A stretch of DNA of 47,791 nt, taken from NCBI GenBank assembly GCA_021737645.1, contig JAIPDO010000111.1, positions 1 through 47,791 on the forward strand, written 5' to 3'. The notes beneath the pieces were generated by a model that searched no databases, was not told the DNA's origin, and worked only from the letters and a program-made list of their open reading frames with translations. The position numbers and the translations under genes are program-made. The stretch's first letter is position 1. Every line of letters begins with the position of its first letter. Source of the DNA: Desulfarculaceae bacterium (lineage in GTDB: Bacteria; Desulfobacterota; Desulfarculia; Desulfarculales; Desulfarculaceae). This document shows, in pieces, positions 25,493 to 34,426 of this stretch.

Positions 25493-26614
25493 TCATCTGA
25501 CTAAGAAAGGAATCTCCAGGATCAGAGCGTTGGTTGGGCACTCCACTTCGCAGGGGAGGCAGTACCAGCACTCGTCGTAGTAATCCACAGCCTCGGCGCA
25601 ACGCAGGCAAGCATCTGCGGCACGACGAGCGACCGGTTCACCGGAAAGCTCGTCTTGGGGAACAGGGGCGCTGCGGTCAGGAGTCCCGGTGGCGGCCTGG
25701 GCCCTCAACTCCACTATGCGGCGGGAGTCCACCTGGGCGGGCAGGACTTTTCCGGCCCGCAACGCCGGGGGCAGCTTAAGGCTTTGCCCCCGCACAAACC
25801 GGTCCACGAACTCCACCACTCTTTGCGCCGATCCCATGGCCGCCACCGGGTTGTCCACCCCGGCCAGCATCTGGCCGGCGGCGAACAGGCCTTCCAGCGA
25901 GATGCTTAGGATGGCCGGATCAACCTTGAGGCGGCCGTCGGGATCCAGCTCGGCCCCTTCACGCACCGCGAATTCCAGGTCGGCCCCGGAGCCCACGGCC
26001 AGCAGGATGGCCAGGAAGTCGCGCCGCAGCTCGCTCAGGCTCACCGATCCGCCCACCCGCGTCCCTAGGCGCTGGTCCACCTCAAGGCGGTCCAGCAGCT
26101 CGGTCTCTGCCGCCAGCAGCTCCGGCGCCAGATCGGCCCGCACTCCCCCACCCGCTTGGCCCTGGGACTCAAACAGCACCACCTTGTGCCCAGCTTGGCG
26201 CAGGCGCACCGCGGCAGTCATGCCCGCTGGGCCGGCCCCCACCACCGCCACCCGTTCGCCGGTTTCGGGTCCGGGCGCGAAGCGATCCGCGCTGGGCTGA
26301 TGGCCCTCCACCAGGAAGCGCTCCAGGGCGTGGATGGCCACCGCCTGATCCACTCCCCGCCGGGTGCAGCGCCCCTGACAGGGGGCCGGGCAAAGATTGG
26401 CCAACAAGCGTGGAAAGGGAACTCTGGCGTAAATGGCCTCGGCGGCCTCTTGGGTGCGGCCCAGAGCTACCAGGGTGACGAATTGCTGGGGGTTGAGATC
26501 GACTGGGCAGGCGGCGCGGCAAGGCGGAGTTTGCACCCGGATATTGTCCAGAATGCATCGCTCGGCGCATTCGCCACAGGCTAGGCACTTATCGCGATCA
26601 ATGAGTAGAGTCAT
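25493..26614 (-). CDS. Ferredoxin-flavoprotein, GltD-like, with C-terminal 4Fe-4S domain
   Basis: A 373-residue redox protein. It opens with a ferredoxin-like motif CLACGECAERC, continues into the Fe-S helical domain of GltD-type proteins (TPPCRAACPVDLNPQQF; CPAPCQGRC), and has an FAD-binding VAVVGAGPAGM near residue 125. The normal NAD(P)H-binding domain is largely missing: only about 110 residues separate the FAD motif from the closing LFAAGQM loop. A further cluster motif, CWYCLPCEVECP, ends the protein. It follows the AprA/FrdA-like flavoprotein by 41 bp and is probably its electron partner. Reduced size suggests it does not use NADPH. Confidence 0.75.
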   Translation of the reverse strand: MTLLIDRDKCLACGECAERCILDNIRVQTPPCRAACPVDLNPQQFVTLVALGRTQEAAEAIYARVPFPRLLANLCPAPCQGRCTRRGVDQAVAIHALERFLVEGHQPSADRFAPGPETGERVAVVGAGPAGMTAAVRLRQAGHKVVLFESQGQAGGGVRADLAPELLAAETELLDRLEVDQRLGTRVGGSVSLSELRRDFLAILLAVGSGADLEFAVREGAELDPDGRLKVDPAILSISLEGLFAAGQMLAGVDNPVAAMGSAQRVVEFVDRFVRGQSLKLPPALRAGKVLPAQVDSRRIVELRAQAATGTPDRSAPVPQDELSGEPVARRAADACLRCAEAVDYYDECWYCLPCEVECPTNALILEIPFLVR

Positions 26615-26655
26615 TTATGCCTGTCTCCTTGGTCTAACAGCGTCGGAGGCTCCGC

Positions 26656-28338
26656 TCAGGGGCTGGCCACCGGCCAGATCCCTTGTTGCAGGGGCATCAG
26701 GTCGATGTCCCACAAGGTCACCCGCGGTCTGCGTTCGTCCTCGCCCTTGGTCAAGACCACGTGACGCACCCACTCGTCGTCGTTGCGCTGGGGATAGTCG
26801 GTACGGTAGTGCCAGTAGCCCCAACGGCTCTCCGTGCGGGCCAAGGAGGCGGCGCCGGATAGGGTGGAAGTCTCGATGATTGACTCAATTTCCAGAATCT
26901 TGCTGGCCCAGTGGGTATCGGTGACCCGCACCGAGCTGGCCAGCATGGCTTTGAAGCGGTCCATCCACTCCAGGCCTTGCTTGAGTTTGATCTCGTTTTT
27001 GGGCGGTATCAGATAATCGCCGATGAGACGGCGCACCTTGTACTCGAACTGGTGAGGGTCTATGGGGCCCTTCATCTCGAAAATGTCGGCTAGCTTGCGC
27101 CGTGCCCCCTCCACCTTAGCGGCTTCGGGGCTGGCCCCTTGCTCCTGGCGACAGATCTCGGCGGCGCGTTCGGCGGCAGCCTCGCCGAAGGTAAAGGCTC
27201 CGGTCAAGTGCCCCCGGGCCACGCAGGCCGCGTCGCCGGCGGACAATAAGCCTCGCAGGTTGGTCTCGCCACGGGCATTGACCACCAGGCCGGCCTGGCC
27301 GTGACCGCTGCACAGAAAGTGCTCGGTGTTGAACAGCTCGATGTCGGTCTTGCGGAAATCGATGCCCCGGCCCTTGAAGAAGCGCTCCATCACCGGTCGC
27401 TCGGTTGTGAACAGGATGTCCTCTATCTCCTTGATCTTCTCCTCGGGCAGGTGCTTCAGGCGCATGAACACCGGGCCGCGGCCGTCGGCGTATTCCTGCA
27501 CTAGGGTCTTGATGGAGATGTGGCCACCCTCAATGGGCTTGCCGAAGCCGTTCAGGGCCTCGGCCCCCCGGGTGAGCGTGATGTAGAGCAGCGGGGCCCC
27601 GATGTCCTTGATGATACAGTAGCAGGTGGTGTACTCCATGCCGGTGAGCTCGGCTCCGGCACGGTAGGACATGGCCCAGCCGTCGCCCGTGTTGCCCGGG
27701 AAGTCGTACACCCCGTAGAGGTAGCCGGAATTGGGCAGGCTGAAGCGGGCCAAGCCGCCGGAACAAACAATGACCGTCTTAGCCCTGCAGATGATCAGCT
27801 CACCGGTGCGCACGTTGTAGCCCAGCACCCCGGCTACGCGGTCGCCCTCCATCATTAGCTCGAAGGCCATGGTGCGGTTGATGACCCGGCAACCCATGTC
27901 GTAGACCCTGCGGGCGATGATCTTCTTCAGGTCGGGCTCCTTCATGGTCACCAGGAACTCGCCCTTGGGATGCACGCACAGGGTCTCGTACTTGCCGTTC
28001 TTCTTGGGGAAGTGGACCCCCCAGGCCTCCAGCTTTTTTAACAGGTCCCAACTGCGGGTGGCCATCTCGAATGAAGGCGGGCCGTCGACCACCCCCTCGC
28101 AGGCCAGGGTGGTGGCCTCCAGGTACAGCTCCGGACTGGTGAAGCCGGGGATGGCCACGATGTTCAAGGCGTCCATGCCCATGGCAATGGTGCCGGAGTA
28201 CATGAGGTCGCCCTTTTCCATCACCGCCACTCGCAGATCGGGAGCGATCTCTTTGGCGCGGATTGCGGCCATGCAACCGGCGCTGCCGCCTCCCACCACC
28301 AATATATCGGTTTCGATGTGTCGCTCGTGTTTGGCCAA
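26656..28338 (-). CDS. AprA/FrdA-like FAD flavoprotein
   Basis: A 560-residue flavoprotein of the fumarate reductase/APS reductase superfamily. The dinucleotide fold is ILVVGGGSAGCMAAIRAKE, and YSGTIAMGMDALN resembles the AprA region around the isoalloxazine ring more than that of SdhA. The C-terminal domain keeps the helical cap and RTESRWGYWHYRTDYP, an AprA-like motif. True AprA is about 100 residues longer. Start is TTG 28336-28338 with GAGG eight bases upstream. Gene order places it after the SDH-Rieske-cytochrome set and before its probable Fe-S partner. Reaction unknown; sulfite/APS chemistry or a fumarate-reductase-like reaction are both conceivable. Confidence 0.7.
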   Translation of the reverse strand: MAKHERHIETDILVVGGGSAGCMAAIRAKEIAPDLRVAVMEKGDLMYSGTIAMGMDALNIVAIPGFTSPELYLEATTLACEGVVDGPPSFEMATRSWDLLKKLEAWGVHFPKKNGKYETLCVHPKGEFLVTMKEPDLKKIIARRVYDMGCRVINRTMAFELMMEGDRVAGVLGYNVRTGELIICRAKTVIVCSGGLARFSLPNSGYLYGVYDFPGNTGDGWAMSYRAGAELTGMEYTTCYCIIKDIGAPLLYITLTRGAEALNGFGKPIEGGHISIKTLVQEYADGRGPVFMRLKHLPEEKIKEIEDILFTTERPVMERFFKGRGIDFRKTDIELFNTEHFLCSGHGQAGLVVNARGETNLRGLLSAGDAACVARGHLTGAFTFGEAAAERAAEICRQEQGASPEAAKVEGARRKLADIFEMKGPIDPHQFEYKVRRLIGDYLIPPKNEIKLKQGLEWMDRFKAMLASSVRVTDTHWASKILEIESIIETSTLSGAASLARTESRWGYWHYRTDYPQRNDDEWVRHVVLTKGEDERRPRVTLWDIDLMPLQQGIWPVASP

Positions 28339-28352
28339 CTTATCGCCCTCGT

Positions 28353-29753
28353 TTAGGGGGTTAAGGCCAGGGCCTCTTTCCGGGTCAGGATCTTGGTGGC
28401 TCGGCCTTCAAAATCCAGGCTCAACAAGAAGGACGCCAGTTCCTCGAGTTGTTGTGGCGTAAGATCGTATTTGGGCATGATGCTCAGCGGCTTAGCTTTT
28501 TGGGGGTCGCGGATGAATTCGACCAGGTACTTGCGGTCGCGGCCCTTGGCCAGGATATTGGACATGTCCGGCCCCACTCGGTGGCCGCCCTGCCCCATTA
28601 TCTGGTGGCAGTAAGCGCAATCCTTTTCCACCCACAGATGCAGCCCTTTAACGGCCTGGGGAGACAGCTTGGCCACCGGCAAGGCCACCACCTGTCCATA
28701 GGGCTTGGACTCGGCCATGCCCATGGCGGTGAGATAGACCACCGACACCAGGCAGGCGGCGGCACAGGCCAGCACCAGCGGACGGGTGGAGGGGGCTTGG
28801 GAAGTACTCTTGGACATGAAGGGCAAGCCCACCAGCAGGGCCAGCAAACCCAGAGGTATTACTAAGCTGCCGACGACCTCCGTCGACCCCTCGAAGTAGG
28901 TGAGCAGCTTGAACAGCCACATGTAGTACCACTCAGGGCGGGGCAGGTAGGTCGGGTCCGGGGTGCGGGCCACTGCCTCCTGGGTGGGGGGCGAGGCCAG
29001 GGAGAGGGCGATCAGGACCGCCAGCACCACCAGGAAACCCAGGGCGGCCTTCAGGGAGTGATTGGGGAAAAACAGATAGGCTCTGTCCTTATCCTTTTCC
29101 CCGGCAGGCTCGTGGAAGGATATGTCGTGCAAACGGACCATGTACATGTGGAAGACGATCAAAAGCGCGGTCAGGGCGGGCAACAGCAGCACATGAATGG
29201 AGTAGAAGCGGGTGAGGGTAAGCCCGCTGACATTGGGGCCGCCGCGCAAAAGCCCGGCCATGAATGATCCGATGAGCGGCACGTCGCCGGCCACGTTGGT
29301 GCCCACCACCGTGGCCCAATAGGCCTTCTGGTCCCAAGGCAGCAGATAGCCGGTGAAACCGAATCCCAGCACCATCAACAGCAGAAACACCCCGCCCACC
29401 CAGGTCAGCTCCCGGGGGGGCTTGTAGGCGCCGTAGTAAAGGTTGGCCAGCAAATGAGCGGCCACCAGGATTACCATGGCCGCCGCTCCATAGTGGTGCA
29501 GCCCCCGGATCAGGGAGCCTCCCGCCACGCTGTTCATGATGTAGCCTATGGATTGATAGGCGTGGTCCGGCGAGGGGTTGTAGTAGGCGGCCAGTAGGAT
29601 GCCCGTGACCACCTGGGTCACGAACAGCAGCATCAATAAGCTTCCCAGGGTGAAGCTCCAGTTCAGGGGTCCGGGCAGGGGCTTGTACAGGAACGGCTTG
29701 AGGTGCTTTTCCCAGCCCAGGCGATCGGCCCAGAACGATGCGAAACGCGACAT
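28353..29753 (-). CDS. Cytochrome b fused to a C-terminal c-type cytochrome domain
   Basis: A 466-residue bc-type subunit. The first 210 residues are cytochrome b with paired haem histidines in LHHYGAAAMVILVAAHLL and SIHVLLLPALTALLIVFH, and the Qo-region glycines; the next part (PDPTYLPRPEWYYMWLF) is the subunit-IV/C-terminal half with the PEWY Qo motif. A cytochrome c domain follows, CAYCH at residues 379-383 and a likely Met ligand in SIMPKYD. So b, subunit IV and c are one chain. The ATG directly abuts the stop of the SdhB-Rieske gene (TAGATG), implying coupled synthesis and one complex. Confidence 0.92.
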   Translation of the reverse strand: MSRFASFWADRLGWEKHLKPFLYKPLPGPLNWSFTLGSLLMLLFVTQVVTGILLAAYYNPSPDHAYQSIGYIMNSVAGGSLIRGLHHYGAAAMVILVAAHLLANLYYGAYKPPRELTWVGGVFLLLMVLGFGFTGYLLPWDQKAYWATVVGTNVAGDVPLIGSFMAGLLRGGPNVSGLTLTRFYSIHVLLLPALTALLIVFHMYMVRLHDISFHEPAGEKDKDRAYLFFPNHSLKAALGFLVVLAVLIALSLASPPTQEAVARTPDPTYLPRPEWYYMWLFKLLTYFEGSTEVVGSLVIPLGLLALLVGLPFMSKSTSQAPSTRPLVLACAAACLVSVVYLTAMGMAESKPYGQVVALPVAKLSPQAVKGLHLWVEKDCAYCHQIMGQGGHRVGPDMSNILAKGRDRKYLVEFIRDPQKAKPLSIMPKYDLTPQQLEELASFLLSLDFEGRATKILTRKEALALTP

Positions 29754-31013
29754 CTAGGCCTCCAACACCAAAAGGTTGCCGTTTTTTACCTGGGTCTTGT
29801 AGCGCTCCAGGGGACGGGGGGGCGGGCCGGACTTGACCACACCATCGGGAAAGAAGGTGCCCCCGTGGCAGGCGCACATGAACAGCTTCTTTTTCTCATC
29901 CCAGTGGACGGTGCAGCCCAAGTGGGTGCAGCGGCTGTTGAAGGCGATGATACGGTTCTTCTCGCGGTTCAGGCTAACCAGCACCGGCTTGTGCTCATCG
30001 CGCTTATAAAAGCCGTCGGCCAGTTGGTAGTTGGCGTAGATGGTGGCCACCTCGCCGGGTGAATCCATGATTTTTTCCAGCGGGCCCAGGGAGACCCACT
30101 TGCGCTCCGGCTCCTTGAAAGCAGCGGAGATGGCCGACACGGTCACCATCCCACCAATGGCGACGCCGGCCACCGCGCCCAAGCCGATGGCGGAGCGGCT
30201 CAGGAAGCGCCGCCGGCTCATGGCCGGGGTCAGCGGCTCTGGGGCGGGCAGGGCCTTGGGCTCGGGGGTGGAGGTGAGGCGGTCGGCCAGGCCGGGGCCC
30301 TGGCGCACGGCCATGCGATGGATGTACTTGATGGCCCGGGTGGGGCTGATGTTCTTGGGGCACACCTCGGTGCAGTTGAACTCCAGGCGACAGTTGTAGC
30401 AGGACTCCATGGCCGCGGCCAGGCGTTCGTCGTGCAGTCCGTCACGGCTGTCGGCCAATAGGGTCATGGAGCGGTTGAGCCCGGCGGGTCCCAGGTAGTC
30501 CTTGTGCCAGAAAGCCATGGTGCAGCTGGATACGCAGCAACCACAAGCGATGCAATCGGTGGCCATGTCTATGGCCTTGCGCTCCCAGGTGTCGGGCCGC
30601 ACCACGGCGGGCTCCTGAAGCTCCTGGGCCGGCTCGAAGTAGGGCATGGAATCTTCGTACTTTTTAAAGAACGGCTCCATGTCCACCGTCAGGTCTTTGA
30701 CCACGGGGAAATGGTTCAGGGGCCGCAGAGTGATCACATCGGTCCGAAGGTCGCCCACCACGTTCTTGCAGGCCAGGCCCTCCTTGCCGTTGATGACCAT
30801 GCCGCAGGAGCCGCACATCGCCACCCGGCAGGCATAACGGAAAGCCAAGCTCTGGTCCTGCTCCCGCTGTATGCGGAAAAGCACGTCCAGAATAGTCGTA
30901 GCGTAGTAATCCTCAATGTCCAAGACAAAGGTGTCGAAGTGGCCCTGGCCCCCCTTGGCGGGGTCGTAGCGAAACACCTTGAAAGTCTTTTGTCCGCCTT
31001 TAACGTCTGTCAT
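29754..31013 (-). CDS. Fusion of succinate dehydrogenase iron-sulfur subunit and Rieske protein
   Basis: One continuous frame of 419 residues from ATG 31011-31013. Residues 1-245 are SdhB/FrdB: 2Fe-2S ligands C62, C67, C70, C82; a 4Fe-4S set C154, C157, C160, C164; and C205, C208, C214, C218. A proline-rich linker (about 248-264) leads to a Tat-like MSRRRFLSRSA (265-275) and one hydrophobic helix. Residues 300-419 are a Rieske domain with CTHLGC (C362, H364, C367) and CACHGG (C380, C382, H383). Topology is sensible: SdhB inside, helix across, Rieske outside. No frameshift or stop interrupts the join. Neighbours are the SDH anchor and flavoprotein upstream and cytochrome b downstream. An annotated 12-codon upstream extension is ignored. 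Confidence 0.93.
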   Translation of the reverse strand: MTDVKGGQKTFKVFRYDPAKGGQGHFDTFVLDIEDYYATTILDVLFRIQREQDQSLAFRYACRVAMCGSCGMVINGKEGLACKNVVGDLRTDVITLRPLNHFPVVKDLTVDMEPFFKKYEDSMPYFEPAQELQEPAVVRPDTWERKAIDMATDCIACGCCVSSCTMAFWHKDYLGPAGLNRSMTLLADSRDGLHDERLAAAMESCYNCRLEFNCTEVCPKNISPTRAIKYIHRMAVRQGPGLADRLTSTPEPKALPAPEPLTPAMSRRRFLSRSAIGLGAVAGVAIGGMVTVSAISAAFKEPERKWVSLGPLEKIMDSPGEVATIYANYQLADGFYKRDEHKPVLVSLNREKNRIIAFNSRCTHLGCTVHWDEKKKLFMCACHGGTFFPDGVVKSGPPPRPLERYKTQVKNGNLLVLEA

Positions 31014-31030
31014 GGTTCTCTTCTGCTCGC

Positions 31031-31372
31031 CTAATAGATGCCAAACCAAACGATGGCCAACATGACCAAACCCAAGACGCTCAGGCCCGCCAGCAGAGCC
31101 TTTTGATAGCGCACGTGCACCAAACCGAAATCGATGAGAATGACCCTAAGGCCTAAAACGGCGTGGAAGCTGACCGTGAACAACAGGCAGAACTGTAAAA
31201 GAGGGCGGTAGGTCAAGGTAAGGTGCAACACCAAGAACACCAGGATGGCCAGCGCGGAGATGCGTTGCCACAGCCAGGCCCACATCCCGGCCTGGGTGGC
31301 GCGCACCCGGTTGGGGTCCAACACGCCACGATGTAGAGGTTGCCGGTAGTCAAATTTGTTTACGCTAGCCAC
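31031..31372 (-). CDS. Succinate dehydrogenase membrane anchor subunit
   Basis: A 113-residue protein with three hydrophobic helices. Histidines in ILVFLVLHLTLTY and SFHAVLGLRVILIDFG sit where SdhC/SdhD bind haem b; the second motif is the SdhD signature H-x3-GLR-x6-D-F/Y. Only one anchor gene is seen, so the enzyme may have a single small anchor or a homodimer. GTG 31370-31372 is chosen because GAGGAGA lies upstream; ATG/GTG codons further out overlap that site. The stop lies 17 bp before the SdhB-Rieske start. Confidence 0.78.
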   Translation of the reverse strand: MASVNKFDYRQPLHRGVLDPNRVRATQAGMWAWLWQRISALAILVFLVLHLTLTYRPLLQFCLLFTVSFHAVLGLRVILIDFGLVHVRYQKALLAGLSVLGLVMLAIVWFGIY

Positions 31373-31415
31373 TGCTACTTTTCTCCTCACGGCTAATGGG
31401 ATAGCCGGTCAAATT

Positions 31416-33140
31416 TCATGCGGTTGGCTGGTTCTTCTTGCTCGGCGGGGCCGCGTACTTAAGATCAACCGGGCGTTTTTCGGTAATCGGCCGCCCGTCT
31501 TGTCCCCGCCGGAGAAAGATGTTGTAAAGACCGGTGGCGTCGTTTTGCTCGGGGAAGTCGTGGCGGGCGTGGGCGCCGCGGGTCTCTTCCCGCAGTGCGG
31601 CCGACTTGCTGGACATGCGGGTGAAGTCCAGCATGTTCACCAGGCTCAGCCATTCACCCCAAATCATGTTGTAGTTGGTGTTGGAAGGAACCTGGGCCCC
31701 AAGGACCTCGGCCATCAGTTCCTCCACCTCCTCGGAGGCCTCGGCCAGGCTGTCGCCCTGGCGCACGATACCCACCTTCACCCAGTTCAACTCCCGCAGG
31801 CGGTCGCGCAGGTCGGCGGGCACCGGTCCGGAAGTACGGCTCAAGGGCGCCCGGTAATGGGCGCAAAGATGCTCAACCATCTGCGGGTCCGACTCGGCAA
31901 TGGTGCGCTCCCGCTCCAGGAAGCGGGCCATAGCCTTGCCGGCCTGGCGCCCGAAAACGCAGGAGTCGGCGATACCGTTGCCACCCAGGCGGTTGGCTCC
32001 GTGCACGCCCCCCGCGTCCTCGCCCGCTACGAACAGGCGATGCACCTTGGTCTCGGTGTCGCTGTTGATGACCGCCCCGCCCATGAGGAAGTGGGCGGTC
32101 GGCGAAACCTCGACCGGTTCATTGGCCAAGTCGAAGCCGAACAGGCGGGTGCGCTCGGTCATGCCCGGAAAATTCTTTTCCACGAACTCTGCTCCCAGGT
32201 GGGCGGCGTCGATCTGCACCCCACCGCCGGGGAAGCCGCGCCCGGCCATCACCTCCAGATAGGAAGCGCGGCTCACCACGTCGCGGGTGGCTCGTTCTTT
32301 CTTTTCAGGGTCGTAGCGCAGCATGTAGCGCTCGCCCTCGGAGTTGTACAGGTAGGCTCCCGCTCCGCGCAGGCCTTCCTCCAGGAGGGCTCCGGCCACC
32401 ACGCTGCCCGGGACTATCAGGCCGGTGGGATGGAACTGGATCATCTCCATGTCCATCATCTCCACCCCGGCCCGGTAGAGCATGGCCAAGCCGTCCAGGC
32501 TCTTTTCCGGCCCCGGAGCGCAAAGGCGGTAGCAGGTGGGGCCTCCGCCCGTGGCCACCAAGGTGGCCGCCGCCTCCACTACCATCAACTCGCCGGTGCG
32601 AATGTTCATAACCAGGGCGCCGGTGATCTGGCTACGCTCCCGGTCATAGAGTAGATCGAGGGCCCGGTGCTCTTCCAGCACCCGGATGCCCCGTTTCATG
32701 ATCTGCTCGGTGGTGCGGCTGATTATCTCAATGCCGGTCAGGTCGCCCTTGTGCACCGTGCGGTCGAAGGACTGGCCCGCAAAGGCCTTTTGGTGGACGG
32801 TGCCGTCGGGCTTGCGGTCAAAAAAGCAACCGTACTTGGTCTCCATCTCCTTGATGGTGTTGGTGGCCTGCTCCACCAGGGTCTTGGCCATATCCTGGTT
32901 GTTGATGAACTGGCCGCCCTTCAAGGTGTCCATGAAGTGCTTCTGGTGGGAATCCTTCTGGTCCAGCACCACGTTGAAGCCGCCTTGCACCATCCGGCTG
33001 CAACCGCCTTTGCCCCGCAACGCCTTGGTGACGATCAGAATATCCAAATCGGGGTTGGCGTCGTGGGCGTTGAGCGCAGCCAACTGGGCCGCGGCCCCCA
33101 TGCCCAGAGTCAACATGTCCACTTTAATCTTTGGAAGCAT
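31416..33140 (-). CDS. Succinate dehydrogenase/fumarate reductase-like flavoprotein subunit
   Basis: A 574-residue flavoprotein from ATG 33138-33140 (AGGAAAG upstream). The FAD motif is TLGMGAAAQLAAL at the N-terminus, IQFHPTGL near residue 240 holds a substrate-site His, HFLMGG another, and AGEDAGGVHGANRLGGNGI is the conserved capping segment. In SdhA and FrdA a histidine five residues before QGG/EGG attaches FAD; here the segment reads GKGGCSRMVQGG with Cys47 in that place. FAD is therefore probably non-covalent. It is the first gene of the SDH-like set, 117 bp after suyB. Confidence 0.85.
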   Translation of the reverse strand: MLPKIKVDMLTLGMGAAAQLAALNAHDANPDLDILIVTKALRGKGGCSRMVQGGFNVVLDQKDSHQKHFMDTLKGGQFINNQDMAKTLVEQATNTIKEMETKYGCFFDRKPDGTVHQKAFAGQSFDRTVHKGDLTGIEIISRTTEQIMKRGIRVLEEHRALDLLYDRERSQITGALVMNIRTGELMVVEAAATLVATGGGPTCYRLCAPGPEKSLDGLAMLYRAGVEMMDMEMIQFHPTGLIVPGSVVAGALLEEGLRGAGAYLYNSEGERYMLRYDPEKKERATRDVVSRASYLEVMAGRGFPGGGVQIDAAHLGAEFVEKNFPGMTERTRLFGFDLANEPVEVSPTAHFLMGGAVINSDTETKVHRLFVAGEDAGGVHGANRLGGNGIADSCVFGRQAGKAMARFLERERTIAESDPQMVEHLCAHYRAPLSRTSGPVPADLRDRLRELNWVKVGIVRQGDSLAEASEEVEELMAEVLGAQVPSNTNYNMIWGEWLSLVNMLDFTRMSSKSAALREETRGAHARHDFPEQNDATGLYNIFLRRGQDGRPITEKRPVDLKYAAPPSKKNQPTA

Positions 33141-33257
33141 CGCGATCTTTCCTGTTGTGCAACATGTTTTCAACCCCCTCCAATCGTCGTGACGAGAGAA
33201 GGTCGTGGTTCCGGCCAGAGACTAAAACTGGTCTCCGGCCGGAACCACGGAGGGCGC

Positions 33258-34424
33258 TTAGGCGCTTTCGTACAGCTTGGTGAGCACGAATTCTTCGTGG
33301 CCCAGGACTTCCTGGGAGGTGCGTCGGCCATTACAGGTCCGCTTGAGCATCTCCAACAGGTTGTCGCCCGATTCATCCAGGGTCATCTCACCCCGAAGAA
33401 TCGCCGAGCAGTCGTAGTCGATGTGTTCGGTCATGGTCGAAACGGTCAAGGGGTTGGCCGAAAGCTTGATTACCGGCTCGATGGGGTTGCCGATAATGTT
33501 GCCCTGGCCGGTGGGGAAGAAGTGGGCCACAAAGCCGCCCGCCGCCCACAGGGTGACCGCCTCGGCGGCCGCGCTGCTGGTGTCCATGTACCAAAGGCCG
33601 GGGCCGGTGGGGGTCTCGGCCTTGTCCAGCACGCCGACGTAGCGACTCTTCTTGCCAATTTTCTGCAGGTTGCCGAAGGCCTTCTCTTCGATGGTGGTCA
33701 GGCCGCCCCGAATGTTGCCCTTGGTGGGCTGGCTCCCCGAAAGGTCGTCGGTCTTGTTGGCCTCCACCATGGCCTGGTACTTGTCGAAGATGGCCATGAA
33801 GGCCTCGCCCAACTCGGGGGTGGCGGCCCGCGCCTTGCACCAGTGCTCGGCCCCGGTGATCTCGGAGGTCTCGCCGAAGGAGCAGGTGGCTCCGGCCTCG
33901 ACCAGCTTGTCAAAGGCGTTGCCCACCGTGGGGTTGGAGGCCAGGCCGCTGGTGGTGTCGCTCTCGCCGCATTTGGTGGAGACCCATATCTCGCTGAGGT
34001 CCACTTCTTCGGGCCGAAGCTCGCTGGCCCAGTGCACGTATTCCTTGGCCTTCCAGGAAGCCGCGGCGATGGTGCCGATGTCGCCGGTGCGCTCGATGGA
34101 GAAGCCGGTCACCGGCTTGCCCGTCTCGGCAATGCCGTCGACGATGACTTTGGTCCACTCCGGCTCGATGCCGATGACCACCACTGCGGCCACGTTTGGG
34201 TTGGAGCCGGTGCCGATCAGGGTGCGGAAGTACAGCTTCAGGTCCTCGCCGAACTGAAGGCGGCCGTAAGCATGCGGGATGGCCTTGGTGCCCTTGATAT
34301 TGTTGGCCACGGCCTCGCAGGCCGCGTTGGAAAGATCGTCCAGGGGAAGAATGACCACGTGGTTGCGAATGCCCACACGGCCGTTTTCCCGGCGATAGCC
34401 CCATACGGTTCCCAGATCGCTCAT
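33258..34424 (-). CDS. suyB: (R)-sulfolactate sulfo-lyase, large subunit (UxaA family)
   Basis: A 388-residue UxaA-family lyase (altronate/galactarate dehydratase type), expected to use an iron centre: [28 protein letters not shown] and GNIIGNP are family signatures. The ATG at 34422-34424 follows the small-subunit stop by two bases; a GTG three codons upstream is less suitable. In sulfonate degraders SuyAB of this family splits (R)-sulfolactate to pyruvate and sulfite. The specific assignment rests on the SAF-domain partner and on two divergent dehydrogenases matching ComC and SlcC. Altronate or another sugar-acid dehydratase is the alternative. Confidence 0.72.
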   Translation of the reverse strand: MSDLGTVWGYRRENGRVGIRNHVVILPLDDLSNAACEAVANNIKGTKAIPHAYGRLQFGEDLKLYFRTLIGTGSNPNVAAVVVIGIEPEWTKVIVDGIAETGKPVTGFSIERTGDIGTIAAASWKAKEYVHWASELRPEEVDLSEIWVSTKCGESDTTSGLASNPTVGNAFDKLVEAGATCSFGETSEITGAEHWCKARAATPELGEAFMAIFDKYQAMVEANKTDDLSGSQPTKGNIRGGLTTIEEKAFGNLQKIGKKSRYVGVLDKAETPTGPGLWYMDTSSAAAEAVTLWAAGGFVAHFFPTGQGNIIGNPIEPVIKLSANPLTVSTMTEHIDYDCSAILRGEMTLDESGDNLLEMLKRTCNGRRTSQEVLGHEEFVLTKLYESA

Positions 34425-34426
34425 GG

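Noticed and set aside
29754..31013. Possibility that the SdhB-Rieske join is a sequencing error joining two genes
   Set aside because: The linker is proline-rich and in frame, no stop or ribosome site lies between the domains, and the Tat-like segment sits where a fusion needs its membrane helix. Kept as a genuine fusion, with a read check advised.
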